Assembly (NCBI GenBank): GCA_049317725.1
Contig: JBMOHS010000171.1
Span: 1-8,306 of the forward strand
From: CAIOZW01 sp049317725
GTDB lineage: Bacteria; Acidobacteriota; Blastocatellia; RBC074
Length of the DNA stretch: 8,306 bases
Direction of reading: 5' to 3'
Position numbers and translations under genes: made by a program. Position 1 is the stretch's first letter. Each line of letters opens with the position of its first letter. Below the pieces are notes generated by a model. It saw only the letters and a list, made by a program, of their open reading frames with translations. It was not told the origin of the DNA and searched no databases. Below, in pieces: positions 1 through 6,399 of this stretch.

Positions 1-27
1 ATTCTCCATTTACCCCGTTTTCCATCC

Positions 28-65
28 TTGACTTCAGATGGCCCAAAAGTAACCATGGTCCTTAC
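28..65 (+). promoter_or_regulatory. possible promoter/operator of the antitoxin gene
   Basis: A TTGACT hexamer (28-33) matches the -35 consensus at 5 of 6 positions. At 17 bp spacing the -10 candidate AACCAT (51-56) matches at only 3 of 6. The palindrome ACCATGGT (52-59) lies over it and is flanked by an inverted GTAA (49-52) / TTAC (62-65) pair. Toxin-antitoxin operons are usually repressed by their own antitoxin at palindromes overlapping the promoter, and this arrangement would fit. The weak -10 keeps confidence low. Confidence 0.25.
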
Positions 66-121
66 ATTGGTCGACCGCAGGAATCGAACCAAGCATGTGA
101 ATAATGCTGGGAGAAAAGGAA

Positions 122-349
122 ATGATCAAGAATCTGGTGAAACATGGGAATAGTTGGGCGGTTGTGATCGATCGACCCATCTTGGATCTACTCAAGATCG
201 CACCGGACTCGCAGGTCGAACTGACCACGGATGGCAAGTCCATTCGGATTGCGCCGATCGATTCTGATGACAAGAGAGCAAGGATTCACGCCGCGAGAGC
301 CAAGGTCAATTCCAAGCATTCCAAAGCGTTCAAGAAACTTGCGGAGTAA
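122..349 (+). CDS. AbrB/MazE/SpoVT-type antitoxin of a Doc toxin-antitoxin pair
   Basis: A 75-residue DNA-binding antitoxin. Residues 1-45 form the swapped-hairpin AbrB/MazE barrel, with the typical opening MIKNLVKHGNSWAVVID, then a P-x-L-L-x-x-L-x-I segment and a beta strand ending in SIRIAPI. The C-terminal tail (about residues 50-75) is basic and helical and ends in KAFKKLAE, the part that in this family binds and neutralises the toxin. An in-frame ATG at 104 would add six residues. I prefer the ATG at 122 because GGGAG (109-113) and AAGGA (116-120) lie just upstream and because homologues begin MIKNLVKHGNS. Antitoxins of this sort are usually paired with a Fic/Doc-family toxin encoded immediately downstream. 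Here that position (356 onward) holds only a broken toxin gene, so this appears to be an orphan. It probably represses its own promoter. Family assignment is confident; present function is unknown. Confidence 0.82.
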   Translation: MIKNLVKHGNSWAVVIDRPILDLLKIAPDSQVELTTDGKSIRIAPIDSDDKRARIHAARAKVNSKHSKAFKKLAE

Positions 350-373
350 TCGCCAGTGGTATTTCTGAGCCTG

Positions 374-403
374 GATGACCTCCGTAGAACGGAAGAGGTC
401 ATC
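374..403. repeat. 9-bp perfect inverted repeat at the edge of the inserted repeat
   Basis: GATGACCTC (374-382) is mirrored exactly by GAGGTCATC (395-403) around a 12-nt interval. Inside it CGT (383-385) and ACG (389-391) can pair again. The stem can be extended on the outside by GTGGT (356-360) pairing with ACCAC (404-408), leaving 361-373 as a one-sided bulge. The structure abuts the dispersed repeat that follows. It may be part of that element, a scar of its insertion, or a hairpin that ends the antitoxin transcript. No T-run follows it, so a classical terminator is unlikely. Confidence 0.6.
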
Positions 404-436
404 ACCACGGAGGCACAGAGAACACAGAGAAGAAGA
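403..436 (+). repeat. copy of the widespread 'CACCACGGAGGCACAGAG' intergenic repeat
   Basis: The segment begins CACCACGGAGGCACAGAG and continues as A/G-rich ACACAGAGAAG copies. This is recognisable as a dispersed intergenic repeat found in many unrelated bacterial genomes, usually met in databases through its spurious translations (HHGGTENTEKK or TTEAQRTQR). Here it sits inside the toxin remnant, and its translation accounts for residues 17-27 of that frame. A nine-base echo, ACCACGGAG, recurs at 511-519. Recognition is from memory. No function is established for this repeat. Confidence 0.6.
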
Positions 437-673
437 TCAGGGGATGGGCTGGGCCAACCAGTGATCAACGTCAGAACGGAAGACGTGATGGCACTACAGA
501 GACAGTCGAGACCACGGAGAAGGTTGAAACTTGAGGTGGGCCAGCAAATGTCGAACCTGGATCAGCTCGGGTTGTCATCAATAGTTACGATTGATCTTGT
601 TTTGAAGACCATTGTTGGTCAGCTTGGAAAGCAGGAGATCGCAGAGTTCTTTCGATCCCATTGTCAGTCATGA

Positions 674-800
674 AGCTGCTCGATTCTCGCAGAGCTGCGA
701 CCAATGCTTGTCATCTGAAGCGCGCGCACCTGACTGCTCAATCCAATGGCCCCATAACTCGAGTCCTTCCCGGACGATTGCCAACGACAAGGAGACATCC
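674..800 (+). promoter_or_regulatory. leader of the TPR gene with a weak promoter candidate
   Basis: No gene is visible between the toxin remnant and the TPR gene. The best promoter candidate is CTGACT (730-735), a 17-bp spacer and CATAAC (753-758), each matching consensus at 4 of 6 positions. It would give a leader of about 36 nt before the ATG at 801. AAGGAGA (789-795) is a strong ribosome-binding site 5-6 nt from that ATG and decides the start. I see no terminator in this stretch. Confidence 0.3.
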
Positions 801-2585
801 ATGTACAGTTCGTACAACGCGAAGAGAATCCACCACCATCTGTCGAGGGGGATCCTGCTTCCATTTCTCCTGGGGGGGATCCTCTTGACGGGATTGGTCG
901 GGCAGGCTTCTTCCCAGGGACGGTCGCGACGCCAACCCGCGGCGCGCCCTGCCACCGCCTCGCTCGCCCCACTCGAAGCGGCCGTGCGGGCGCGTCCACA
1001 GGATCCCGCCGCCCACCACGCCCTCGGGCTCGCCCGCCTTCGCGCCGGCCAGATCCCCGCCGCTCTCGAGAGCCTCCAGCAAGCGCTGACGCTCGATCCA
1101 CGGCGGGTCGAGACCCTTGTCGCCCTGGCGGAAGTTCGGGAACAACTGGGGGATTTGAGCGCGGCCCGCGAGGCCTATGTCCGTGCCATCGACCTTCGCC
1201 CCAAGGACGCCGATCTCCACATGGCCCTCGCCACCCTCCTCTACCGGATGCAACTGCTCGAGGCCGCCGCCAGCGAGTTTCGCTATGCGGCGACGCTTCG
1301 GCCCGAGGCGGCGGAGATTCGCACCAATCTCGGCTTTGTCCTTGGGCAGCTCGGCGACCTCGCCGGGTCGACCCGCGAATTTGAGGAGGCGACGCGGATC
1401 CAGCCTGACTTGGCCGCCGCCCACTACTACCTCGGCCTCGGCCGGATGTCCGCCAACGACCTCGAGACCGCCATTCCCGCGCTCCGTCGTGCCGCTCAAC
1501 TCAAGCCCGATGAGGTTGATCACCAGACCAATCTGGGGCTGGCGCTGCTGCGCCGTGCCGGCAAGCCGGACATCGCCGAGGCCGTGCTGGCCCTGCGACG
1601 GGCGGTCCAGCTCAAGCCCGACATCCCCGAGATCCTCACCACCTATGGGATCGCGCTCCGCGAATCCGGCCAGCTCGAGGCCGCCGCCAGCGTTCTGCAG
1701 AAAGCCCTGCGCCGCAAGCCCGATCTGATCGAGGCCCACAACAACCTCGGACTCGTCCTCCTGCAGCAGAAGCAGTACGAACCCGCCTTGGCCCGCTTCG
1801 AGGAGGCGCTCCGGATCGATCCGGACCACCACGCCGCCCGTGTCAACCTTGGCTTGGCGTTGACCCAGCAGGGGGCCATCGCCCGCGCCGTCGAGATCTA
1901 TGAGGCGATGCTCCAGGCCGAGCCGGAATCGATCGAGGCCCACTACAATCTGGCCCTCGCGCTTCGCCGCATCGATGAGCGGGACCGTGCCCTTGCGCTC
2001 CTCGAAAAGTGCCATCAACTCCAGCCGGGCTTTGCCGATGCCTATTTCACCCGGGGGGAGATCCTGTATCAGCAGGCCAATCTTGATCCCGCCAAGGCCG
2101 CCCTTGAAGCGGCGATCGAACGCCGCCCGAAAGATCCCGAATATCGCTACGTTCTGGGCAACATTCTCCAGCGACAGGGCGCATTCGTTCCGGCCATCGA
2201 GCAGTACCGGCTGGCGATCGAACTCTCTCCCGAGAGCCACGAAATCCACAACTCCCTGGCCAATGCCCTTCGCCAGACGGGGGATCTCGAAGGGGCCCGT
2301 GCCGCCCTCCAGGAGGCGACCCGGTTGCTGCGCCGCAAGCAGGATCAGGAGGCGGCCGCGACCGCCATCATCGTCGGTCGCCAACGCCTCCAGGAAGGCC
2401 AGTTGAGCGAGGCGACGGCTCAGCTCGAGAAGGCCACCCAACTGGCCCCGCAGATGGCCGAAGGCTGGTTCTACCTCAGCCAAGCCTTGCGCCGGCGTGG
2501 CCAAGTGGCTGCCGCCAAGAAGATGCTCTCGACCGCGCTCTCTCTCGATCCCACCATCGAGGAGCGACTGCGCGAGCTTCCCTGA
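801..2585 (+). CDS. exported tetratricopeptide-repeat (TPR) protein
   Basis: A 594-residue protein that starts at the ATG preceded by AAGGAGA. The frame is open for 63 more codons upstream, but these overlap the toxin remnant and lack a ribosome-binding site. Residues 1-38 are a Sec signal peptide: basic N-region (KRIHHHLSR), hydrophobic core (about 17-34) and a likely signal peptidase I site after ASS at 38. After a short basic Ala/Pro linker, almost the whole protein (about residues 68-590) is a solenoid of 15 TPR units. Most are exactly 34 residues with the expected W/L-G-Y/A-F-A-P pattern, such as HNNLGLVLLQQKQYEPALAR and units ending L-x-P. Unit 6 has a three-residue insertion and unit 13 an extended, charged linker. 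There is no enzymatic domain, so it is presumably a periplasmic or envelope scaffold for protein-protein contacts. Its partner cannot be named. It stands alone on the plus strand, converging with mscL. Confidence 0.9.
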   Translation: MYSSYNAKRIHHHLSRGILLPFLLGGILLTGLVGQASSQGRSRRQPAARPATASLAPLEAAVRARPQDPAAHHALGLARLRAGQIPAALESLQQALTLDPRRVETLVALAEVREQLGDLSAAREAYVRAIDLRPKDADLHMALATLLYRMQLLEAAASEFRYAATLRPEAAEIRTNLGFVLGQLGDLAGSTREFEEATRIQPDLAAAHYYLGLGRMSANDLETAIPALRRAAQLKPDEVDHQTNLGLALLRRAGKPDIAEAVLALRRAVQLKPDIPEILTTYGIALRESGQLEAAASVLQKALRRKPDLIEAHNNLGLVLLQQKQYEPALARFEEALRIDPDHHAARVNLGLALTQQGAIARAVEIYEAMLQAEPESIEAHYNLALALRRIDERDRALALLEKCHQLQPGFADAYFTRGEILYQQANLDPAKAALEAAIERRPKDPEYRYVLGNILQRQGAFVPAIEQYRLAIELSPESHEIHNSLANALRQTGDLEGARAALQEATRLLRRKQDQEAAATAIIVGRQRLQEGQLSEATAQLEKATQLAPQMAEGWFYLSQALRRRGQVAAAKKMLSTALSLDPTIEERLRELP

Positions 2586-2592
2586 CTAGGGG

Positions 2593-3024
2593 CTATCTTG
2601 CTCCCCGCTGCTCCCGAAGCAGATCCCGAATCTCGGTCAACAGCTGCTCCTCCGGTCTTGGCTCAACCGTTGCTGGAGCCGGCGCAGGATCTGGCTCTGG
2701 GTTGGCCCGACGGATGATCCGCAGCACCAGAAAGATCGCCAGGGCGATCACGAGAAAGTTGACCCCGTTATTGAGCAGCAGGCCGTAGTTGATCGTCACC
2801 GCCCCGAGACGTCGTGCCTCCTCAAGCGTCTCCGCGTGTGGGCCAGAGATCGTCAGGAACAGGTTGGTGAAGTTGACCTTGCCCACCAGCAGCCCCAGGG
2901 CTGGCATGAGAATATCCTCGACGACCGAGGTGATGATTCGTCCAAAGGCGGCTCCGATGACGACTCCAACCGCCAGATCGAGGACGTTCCCCCGCAGCAA
3001 AAACGCTTTGAAATCTTCCCGCAT
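2593..3024 (-). CDS. mscL: large-conductance mechanosensitive channel MscL
   Basis: A 143-residue inner-membrane protein whose homopentamer opens a large pore when membrane tension rises. It vents solutes during sudden osmotic downshift. The N-terminal amphipathic helix (MREDFKAFLLRG) is followed by the highly conserved first transmembrane helix (about residues 15-45, NVLDLAVGVVIGAAFGRI), which lines and gates the pore. A periplasmic loop (about 46-77) and a second transmembrane helix (about 78-104) with the conserved INYG start follow. The tail has a Pro/Ala-rich linker (109-123) and a charged helix (EEQLLTEIRDLLREQ) matching the cytoplasmic bundle. Length is close to the 136 residues of E. 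coli MscL. Upstream on this strand AGAGGA lies a rather long 12 nt from the ATG, so translation may be modest. It is the last gene of the leftward cluster, 99 bp after the unknown secreted protein. Its stop codon lies 7 bp from that of the TPR gene. Confidence 0.97.
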   Translation of the reverse strand: MREDFKAFLLRGNVLDLAVGVVIGAAFGRIITSVVEDILMPALGLLVGKVNFTNLFLTISGPHAETLEEARRLGAVTINYGLLLNNGVNFLVIALAIFLVLRIIRRANPEPDPAPAPATVEPRPEEQLLTEIRDLLREQRGAR

Positions 3025-3069
3025 GGTCGTGTCTATCCTCTTCGGCTTTTCTGTCTGTTTGTCCTATCG

Positions 3070-3099
3070 AGTCCCTGCTGACCCCTCGTCAGGGGGACT
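3070..3099. other. stable intergenic hairpin before mscL
   Basis: In the 99-bp gap between the helical secreted protein and mscL, AGTCCC (3070-3075) pairs with GGGACT (3094-3099). CTGAC (3078-3082) pairs with GTCAG (3088-3092) around a five-base loop. That makes eleven Watson-Crick pairs plus one possible T-G pair and a single bulged base. An alternative small hairpin (CCCCT/AGGGG, 3082-3095) would be mutually exclusive. No T-run follows on either strand, so this is not a standard intrinsic terminator. It could be an mRNA stabiliser, processing site or attenuating structure reducing mscL expression from the upstream promoter. Confidence 0.5.
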
Positions 3100-3123
3100 T
3101 GGGAGAGGAGTAGAAGACCATTC

Positions 3124-3978
3124 TCAGATGGTCTCAAGTCGATATTCCCGCGCCAGCTCGTTGAGCTGACTGACGATCGACCGCCAACGATCCCGCAGCA
3201 GCGGAGAAGGGGGCTCTTTCAGGAAATGGCGTTGCAGGGATTTGCCGAAACGGATCAACTGGCCCATCTCTGTGCCGCCAGATCCGGGGTTGCCGACCTT
3301 TCCGGTGAGGCGCTTGCTGGTCTCGACCAGGTCCTGCAGGTTGACGAGGGCCGCCTCGCGTGCACGCCAATCCCCTCCTGACCCATTGCGGCTCTCGTAG
3401 GCTTGGCCGATCTCCCGGCGCAGCTGGCTGGCCAGAGAGTGAACGGTCTCGACCCGCTCGACGATCTGCTGGTCGCTCATTCGTGCTGGACGCCCACTCT
3501 TGCCCGCTCCCTTGACGGTTGTGCGATAGGCGAAGGCCAATTTGTCGAAGAGCCCCGGCAGGGCGGCCCAGGCCTGTCGCGTCTGGTGCAGTTGCGAGTT
3601 GGCAAAGACGGCCTGCTCGGCCCGCTCGGCCCGTCGCAGCAGTTCCTCGACCTCCGTTCCGGCGGGGCGCTCCGGGCGGTAGGCGCTGCGCAGACGACGG
3701 GCGGCGACGGCAACCTCTTCGGTCAGCTCCCGCAGTCCGCTCGTTCCCCCATTGCCTCGTCCCCGTTGCAGGTCTTCCTTGACCGACTCCCGGACGCGGT
3801 CACTTCCCCTGACGATCTCATCCAGCAGCGGCCGGACCTCCCGATCTGGAATCCGCTGGATCTCTTGCGCCCTCGCCTCCAGCCCGAGCACTCCGAGCAG
3901 GGCCCACAGGGCCAGTCCCGCCAGCGCTCGGCGGGAAACGGATGTCGAGATCACTCCTCTCCTTCTCATTCCTGCCAT
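3124..3978 (-). CDS. secreted helical protein of unknown function with an internal duplication
   Basis: A 284-residue protein that I cannot assign to a named family. The ATG at 3978 is fixed by a perfect AAGGAGG (3984-3990) five nt upstream. Residues 1-37 are a signal peptide: basic start (RRR, SRR), hydrophobic core about 19-33, and cleavage predicted after the ARA at 35-37. The mature protein is charged and almost entirely helix-forming, with no cysteine and no recognisable catalytic motif. It consists of two tandem copies of one module, about residues 48-152 and 176-280. Over residues 107-152 versus 235-280 the copies align without gaps at a constant offset of 128, sharing GTE (107-109 / 235-237), the tryptophans W137/W265, and the ends KLAFAYR/ELAREYR. 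Similar secreted proteins with a W-x(n)-L-x-x-L-A-x-x-Y ending are familiar to me as hypothetical proteins in Acidobacteriota. It starts 18 bp after the peptidase stop, so the two are co-transcribed. Confidence 0.85.
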   Translation of the reverse strand: MAGMRRRGVISTSVSRRALAGLALWALLGVLGLEARAQEIQRIPDREVRPLLDEIVRGSDRVRESVKEDLQRGRGNGGTSGLRELTEEVAVAARRLRSAYRPERPAGTEVEELLRRAERAEQAVFANSQLHQTRQAWAALPGLFDKLAFAYRTTVKGAGKSGRPARMSDQQIVERVETVHSLASQLRREIGQAYESRNGSGGDWRAREAALVNLQDLVETSKRLTGKVGNPGSGGTEMGQLIRFGKSLQRHFLKEPPSPLLRDRWRSIVSQLNELAREYRLETI

Positions 3979-3996
3979 TCCTGCCTCCTTTCTCGT

Positions 3997-6213
3997 CTAC
4001 TGCCCAACCCCCAGCTCCCGCAGGAGGAAGGCATAGTCGAACGCGGTATCCCGCAATCGGTCATAGCGGCCCGAGGCCCCGCCGTGCCCTCCCGGTTCCA
4101 GTTTGGTCTTGAAGAGCAAGGGGTGGTCATCCGTCTTCTGCACGCGCAACTTGGCGACATACTTGGCCGGCTCCCAGTACATGACTTGGGAGTCGTTGAG
4201 CGAGGTCCGGATGAGCATGGTCGGATAGTCTTTTCGCGCGAGGTTGTCGTAGGGCGAGTACTGCCGCATGTAGTCGTAGGCCGCCTTCTCGTTCGGGTTG
4301 CCCCATTCGAGATACTCTCCGACCGTGAGGGGCAGGGTCGCGTCGAGCATGGTGTTCATGACGTCGACGAAGGGAACGTAGCTCATGACGACCCGGAAGA
4401 GGTCTGGCCGCAGGTTGGTCACCGCGCCCATCAGCAGTCCGCCGGCGCTCCCCCCGGTAATCGCCAACCGCTCCTTCGCGGTGTAGCCTTCTGCGACGAG
4501 ATGTTCGGCGGAGCGGATGAAGTCGGTGAAGGTGTTCATCTTCTTCATCAGCTTGCCCTGGTCGTGCCAGTCCTTGCCGAGCTCTCCGCCTCCCAGGATG
4601 TGGGCAATGGCATAGGCGAGGCCACGATCGAGCAGCGAAAGCCGCCCCGAGTTGAAGTCGACGTCGTTCGAGATGCCGTAGGACCCATAGCCATCCAGCA
4701 GCAAGGGCTGACGACCATCCCGTGGCCGGTCCTTGCGGTAGACGATCGAGATCGGAATCTTGACCCCGTCCGCTGCCGTCGCGTAGAGCCGCTCCGAGAT
4801 GTACTGCTCTGGCTGGTATCCCCCGAGAACCGGCTGCTGCTTCTTGAGGGTGCGGGTGCGCGTCTTGACGTCATAGTCGAAGACGGACTTGGGCGTGATC
4901 AGCGACTCGTAGCCGAAGCGGTAGGTGGTCGCCGTGAACTCCCGGTTGGTCCCAGCACTGGCGACATAGACCGGTTCGGGAAATTCGATCCGATGAGAGC
5001 CGCCTGTCCCGAGGTCGTAGACCTCCATCCGCGTCAGCCCATCCTCCCGTTCGAGGGTCAGGAAGTGGGTCGCGAAACACTCGACATCCTCCAGCATGAC
5101 CTGTGGCCGGTGCGGGATCCGCTCCTTCCATTGTCCGGGAGAGGCATCGCTCAGCGGTGCGGTCACCAGCCGGAAGTTCTTGCCCTGGTCGTTCGTGCGA
5201 ATGTAGAACGAATCGCCCAGGTGGTCGAGGTAGTACTCGTGCCCCTCGCGACGCGGCGCGACCAGTTGGAACGGCGTCGCTGGGGCGGTTGCCCGGACCC
5301 ACCGCACCTCGCTCGTCGTGTAGCTCGCCGAGGTCAGCATGACGTACTGCTTGCTCCGCGTCCGGCCGATCGCAATGTTGAAGAGTTCGTCCTTCTCCTC
5401 GAAGAGCAGCTCGTGCTGGTCCGTTCCGAGCACGTGGCGGAAGGCGCGGTTCGATCGCTTGGTCGTCTCATCTTCCTGCGTGTAGAAGACCGTCCGATTG
5501 TCGGTGGCCCAGGCGAGCGAGGTGATCCGCTCCGCCAGTGGCCCGGTCACCTCTCCCGACGCCAGCTCTTTCAGAAAGAGTTTGTACTGCCGGAACCCAG
5601 TCTCGTCGGTCGCAAATGCCAGCCGGTTGCCATCGTCGCTCACCTGGTAGAGCCCGAGGCTGAAGAAGGCCTTCCCCTCGGCCATCCGGTTGAGGTCGAG
5701 CGTCACCTCTTCGGGGGCGTCGAGGCTCCCCTTGCGCCGGCAGTAGATCGGGTACTGCTTCCCCTCCTCCGTGCGGGTGTAATAGAAGTACTCCCCCTGG
5801 CGGTACGGCACATTCTCGTCCGTCTCCTTGATCCGGCCCAGCATCTCCTGGTAGAGCTTCTTCTGCAGCTCTTCCGTGCCCCGCATCATCTGGTCGGCAT
5901 ACTCGTTCTCCGCCTTGAGATAGGCGAGGACCTCCGGATCCTGCTTGGTCTTGTCGGCCATCCAGGCGTAGTCGTCCGTTTCGGTATAGCCGTGGATCGT
6001 TGTTGTCTTCGGCCTCTTCAAGGCCACTGGCGCGGTCGGTCTCTCATCTCTCTTGATCATGCTGCATCCCGCTCCCATCCATCCCAGCGCCAGCGTCACG
6101 ACCAGCGCGGTCTCCCATCTCCAGGGAAGAATCTTGCCTCTGTGGCCCCTTCCGCTTGACGGCGCTGCTTGCGCCGCCAGATCGGTCTTTTCCAACTGCT
6201 CTTTCCTCTCCAT
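3997..6213 (-). CDS. ptrB: oligopeptidase B-like S9A serine peptidase, probable lipoprotein
   Basis: A 738-residue prolyl-oligopeptidase-family enzyme, which cleaves short peptides after basic residues. The order is an N-terminal extension, a seven-bladed beta-propeller that filters substrates by size (about 70-480, opening with HGYTETDDYAWM), then an alpha/beta-hydrolase domain (about 500-735). Catalytic residues are Ser589 in GGSAGG, Asp674 in SLNDSQV and His710 in GGHGG. The stretches YGSYGISNDVDF, LSLLDRG, AHILGGGELG, VPFVDV, SPYDN and YWEPAKYVAKLR are oligopeptidase B hallmarks and separate it from true prolyl oligopeptidase. Residues 1-50 are unusual: a 33-residue charged leader, a hydrophobic stretch (about 35-48), then GAGC with Cys50 as a possible lipid-attachment site. 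The -3 residue is Gly rather than the preferred Leu. Classical oligopeptidase B is cytosolic. The start is supported by GGAGGAGGAGGGG directly upstream. It is the first gene of the leftward cluster. At the S1 pocket one of two expected glutamates is Leu635. Confidence 0.92.
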   Translation of the reverse strand: MERKEQLEKTDLAAQAAPSSGRGHRGKILPWRWETALVVTLALGWMGAGCSMIKRDERPTAPVALKRPKTTTIHGYTETDDYAWMADKTKQDPEVLAYLKAENEYADQMMRGTEELQKKLYQEMLGRIKETDENVPYRQGEYFYYTRTEEGKQYPIYCRRKGSLDAPEEVTLDLNRMAEGKAFFSLGLYQVSDDGNRLAFATDETGFRQYKLFLKELASGEVTGPLAERITSLAWATDNRTVFYTQEDETTKRSNRAFRHVLGTDQHELLFEEKDELFNIAIGRTRSKQYVMLTSASYTTSEVRWVRATAPATPFQLVAPRREGHEYYLDHLGDSFYIRTNDQGKNFRLVTAPLSDASPGQWKERIPHRPQVMLEDVECFATHFLTLEREDGLTRMEVYDLGTGGSHRIEFPEPVYVASAGTNREFTATTYRFGYESLITPKSVFDYDVKTRTRTLKKQQPVLGGYQPEQYISERLYATAADGVKIPISIVYRKDRPRDGRQPLLLDGYGSYGISNDVDFNSGRLSLLDRGLAYAIAHILGGGELGKDWHDQGKLMKKMNTFTDFIRSAEHLVAEGYTAKERLAITGGSAGGLLMGAVTNLRPDLFRVVMSYVPFVDVMNTMLDATLPLTVGEYLEWGNPNEKAAYDYMRQYSPYDNLARKDYPTMLIRTSLNDSQVMYWEPAKYVAKLRVQKTDDHPLLFKTKLEPGGHGGASGRYDRLRDTAFDYAFLLRELGVGQ

Positions 6214-6302
6214 TTGCCCCTCCTCCTCCCGTTCAGGAGATGCCGGTGATCGCCTCTCGCCATCGATTTTGACTCCCGGTCCTCCCTGCTTCTGTGCCGG
6301 TC

Positions 6303-6331
6303 AGTGTACACGATTTTCGGGCCAGTGTCGT
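6303..6331 (-). promoter_or_regulatory. candidate promoter of the ptrB cluster
   Basis: Read on the minus strand: ACGACA (complement of 6326-6331; 4 of 6 with TTGACA), an exact 17-bp spacer, and TACACT (complement of 6303-6308; 4 of 6 with TATAAT). It would yield a leader of roughly 80 nt before the ATG at 6213. Spacing is ideal but both boxes are mediocre. Confidence 0.35.
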
Positions 6332-6399
6332 CTCAGGCACCGGGTGCCATCGGGCGTCCTCCACCTGCTTCCTCCCACTTTCTCTCCCCCTTCGAGGTA

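Larger units (their letters stand above)
356..673 (+). pseudogene. internally deleted/replaced Doc (Fic-family) toxin gene remnant
   Basis: An open frame starting at GTG 356, seven bases after the antitoxin stop, with GGAG (343-346) at a good ribosome-binding distance inside the antitoxin end. Residues 1-9 (MVFLSLDDL) match how Doc toxins begin. Residues 81-102, ending GQLGKQEIAEFFRSH, look like the C-terminal helix of Doc toxins (a G-x-L-x-K-x-x-I-A-x-F-F-R-x-H pattern). Between them, the usual roughly 85 residues, including the Fic motif H-x-F-x-D-x-N-K-R that forms the AMP-transfer/phosphotransfer site, are absent. In their place are a dispersed intergenic repeat (403-436) and unrelated, arginine-rich translation (TTEAQRTQRRR and on). 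The frame stays open to a stop at 671-673, so a 105-residue chimera could in principle be made, but it cannot be an active Doc enzyme. The termini match from my memory of the family; no alignment was run. The alternative is an unrelated spurious frame. Confidence 0.6.

Noticed and set aside
68..93. Minus-strand sequence resembling a tRNA T-loop and 3' end (GGTTCGATTCC ... CCA)
   Set aside because: The T-stem does not pair properly, CCA falls two bases off its required place, and no acceptor 5' strand or anticodon arm lies at the expected position, which is occupied by the antitoxin gene.
286..468. 60-codon minus-strand frame with LCVLCASVV
   Set aside because: This is the typical spurious reverse translation of the dispersed CACCACGGAGGCACAGAG repeat.
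572..600. TTGTCA (572-577) as a -35 box for the TPR gene, and the nearby ATCAAT/ATTGAT inverted repeat (577-595)
   Set aside because: No -10-like hexamer lies at 16-18 bp spacing, and a six-bp inverted repeat in AT-rich sequence is not unusual.
612..800. Upstream extension of the TPR frame by 63 codons
   Set aside because: It overlaps the toxin remnant, lacks a ribosome-binding site, and would bury the signal peptide that starts at 801.
738..2504. 588-codon minus-strand frame antisense to the TPR gene
   Set aside because: It mirrors the 34-residue TPR periodicity on the opposite strand and has no domain of its own.
2589..2606. GGGG ... CCCC between the convergent stops as a bidirectional terminator
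   Set aside because: Only four pairs with a ten-base loop, and no T-run on either side.
3403..6159. 918-codon plus-strand open frame antisense to the ptrB gene and the unknown secreted protein
   Set aside because: It has no recognisable domain, no ribosome-binding site I would trust, and runs opposite two clear genes. High-GC codon usage commonly leaves such antisense frames open.
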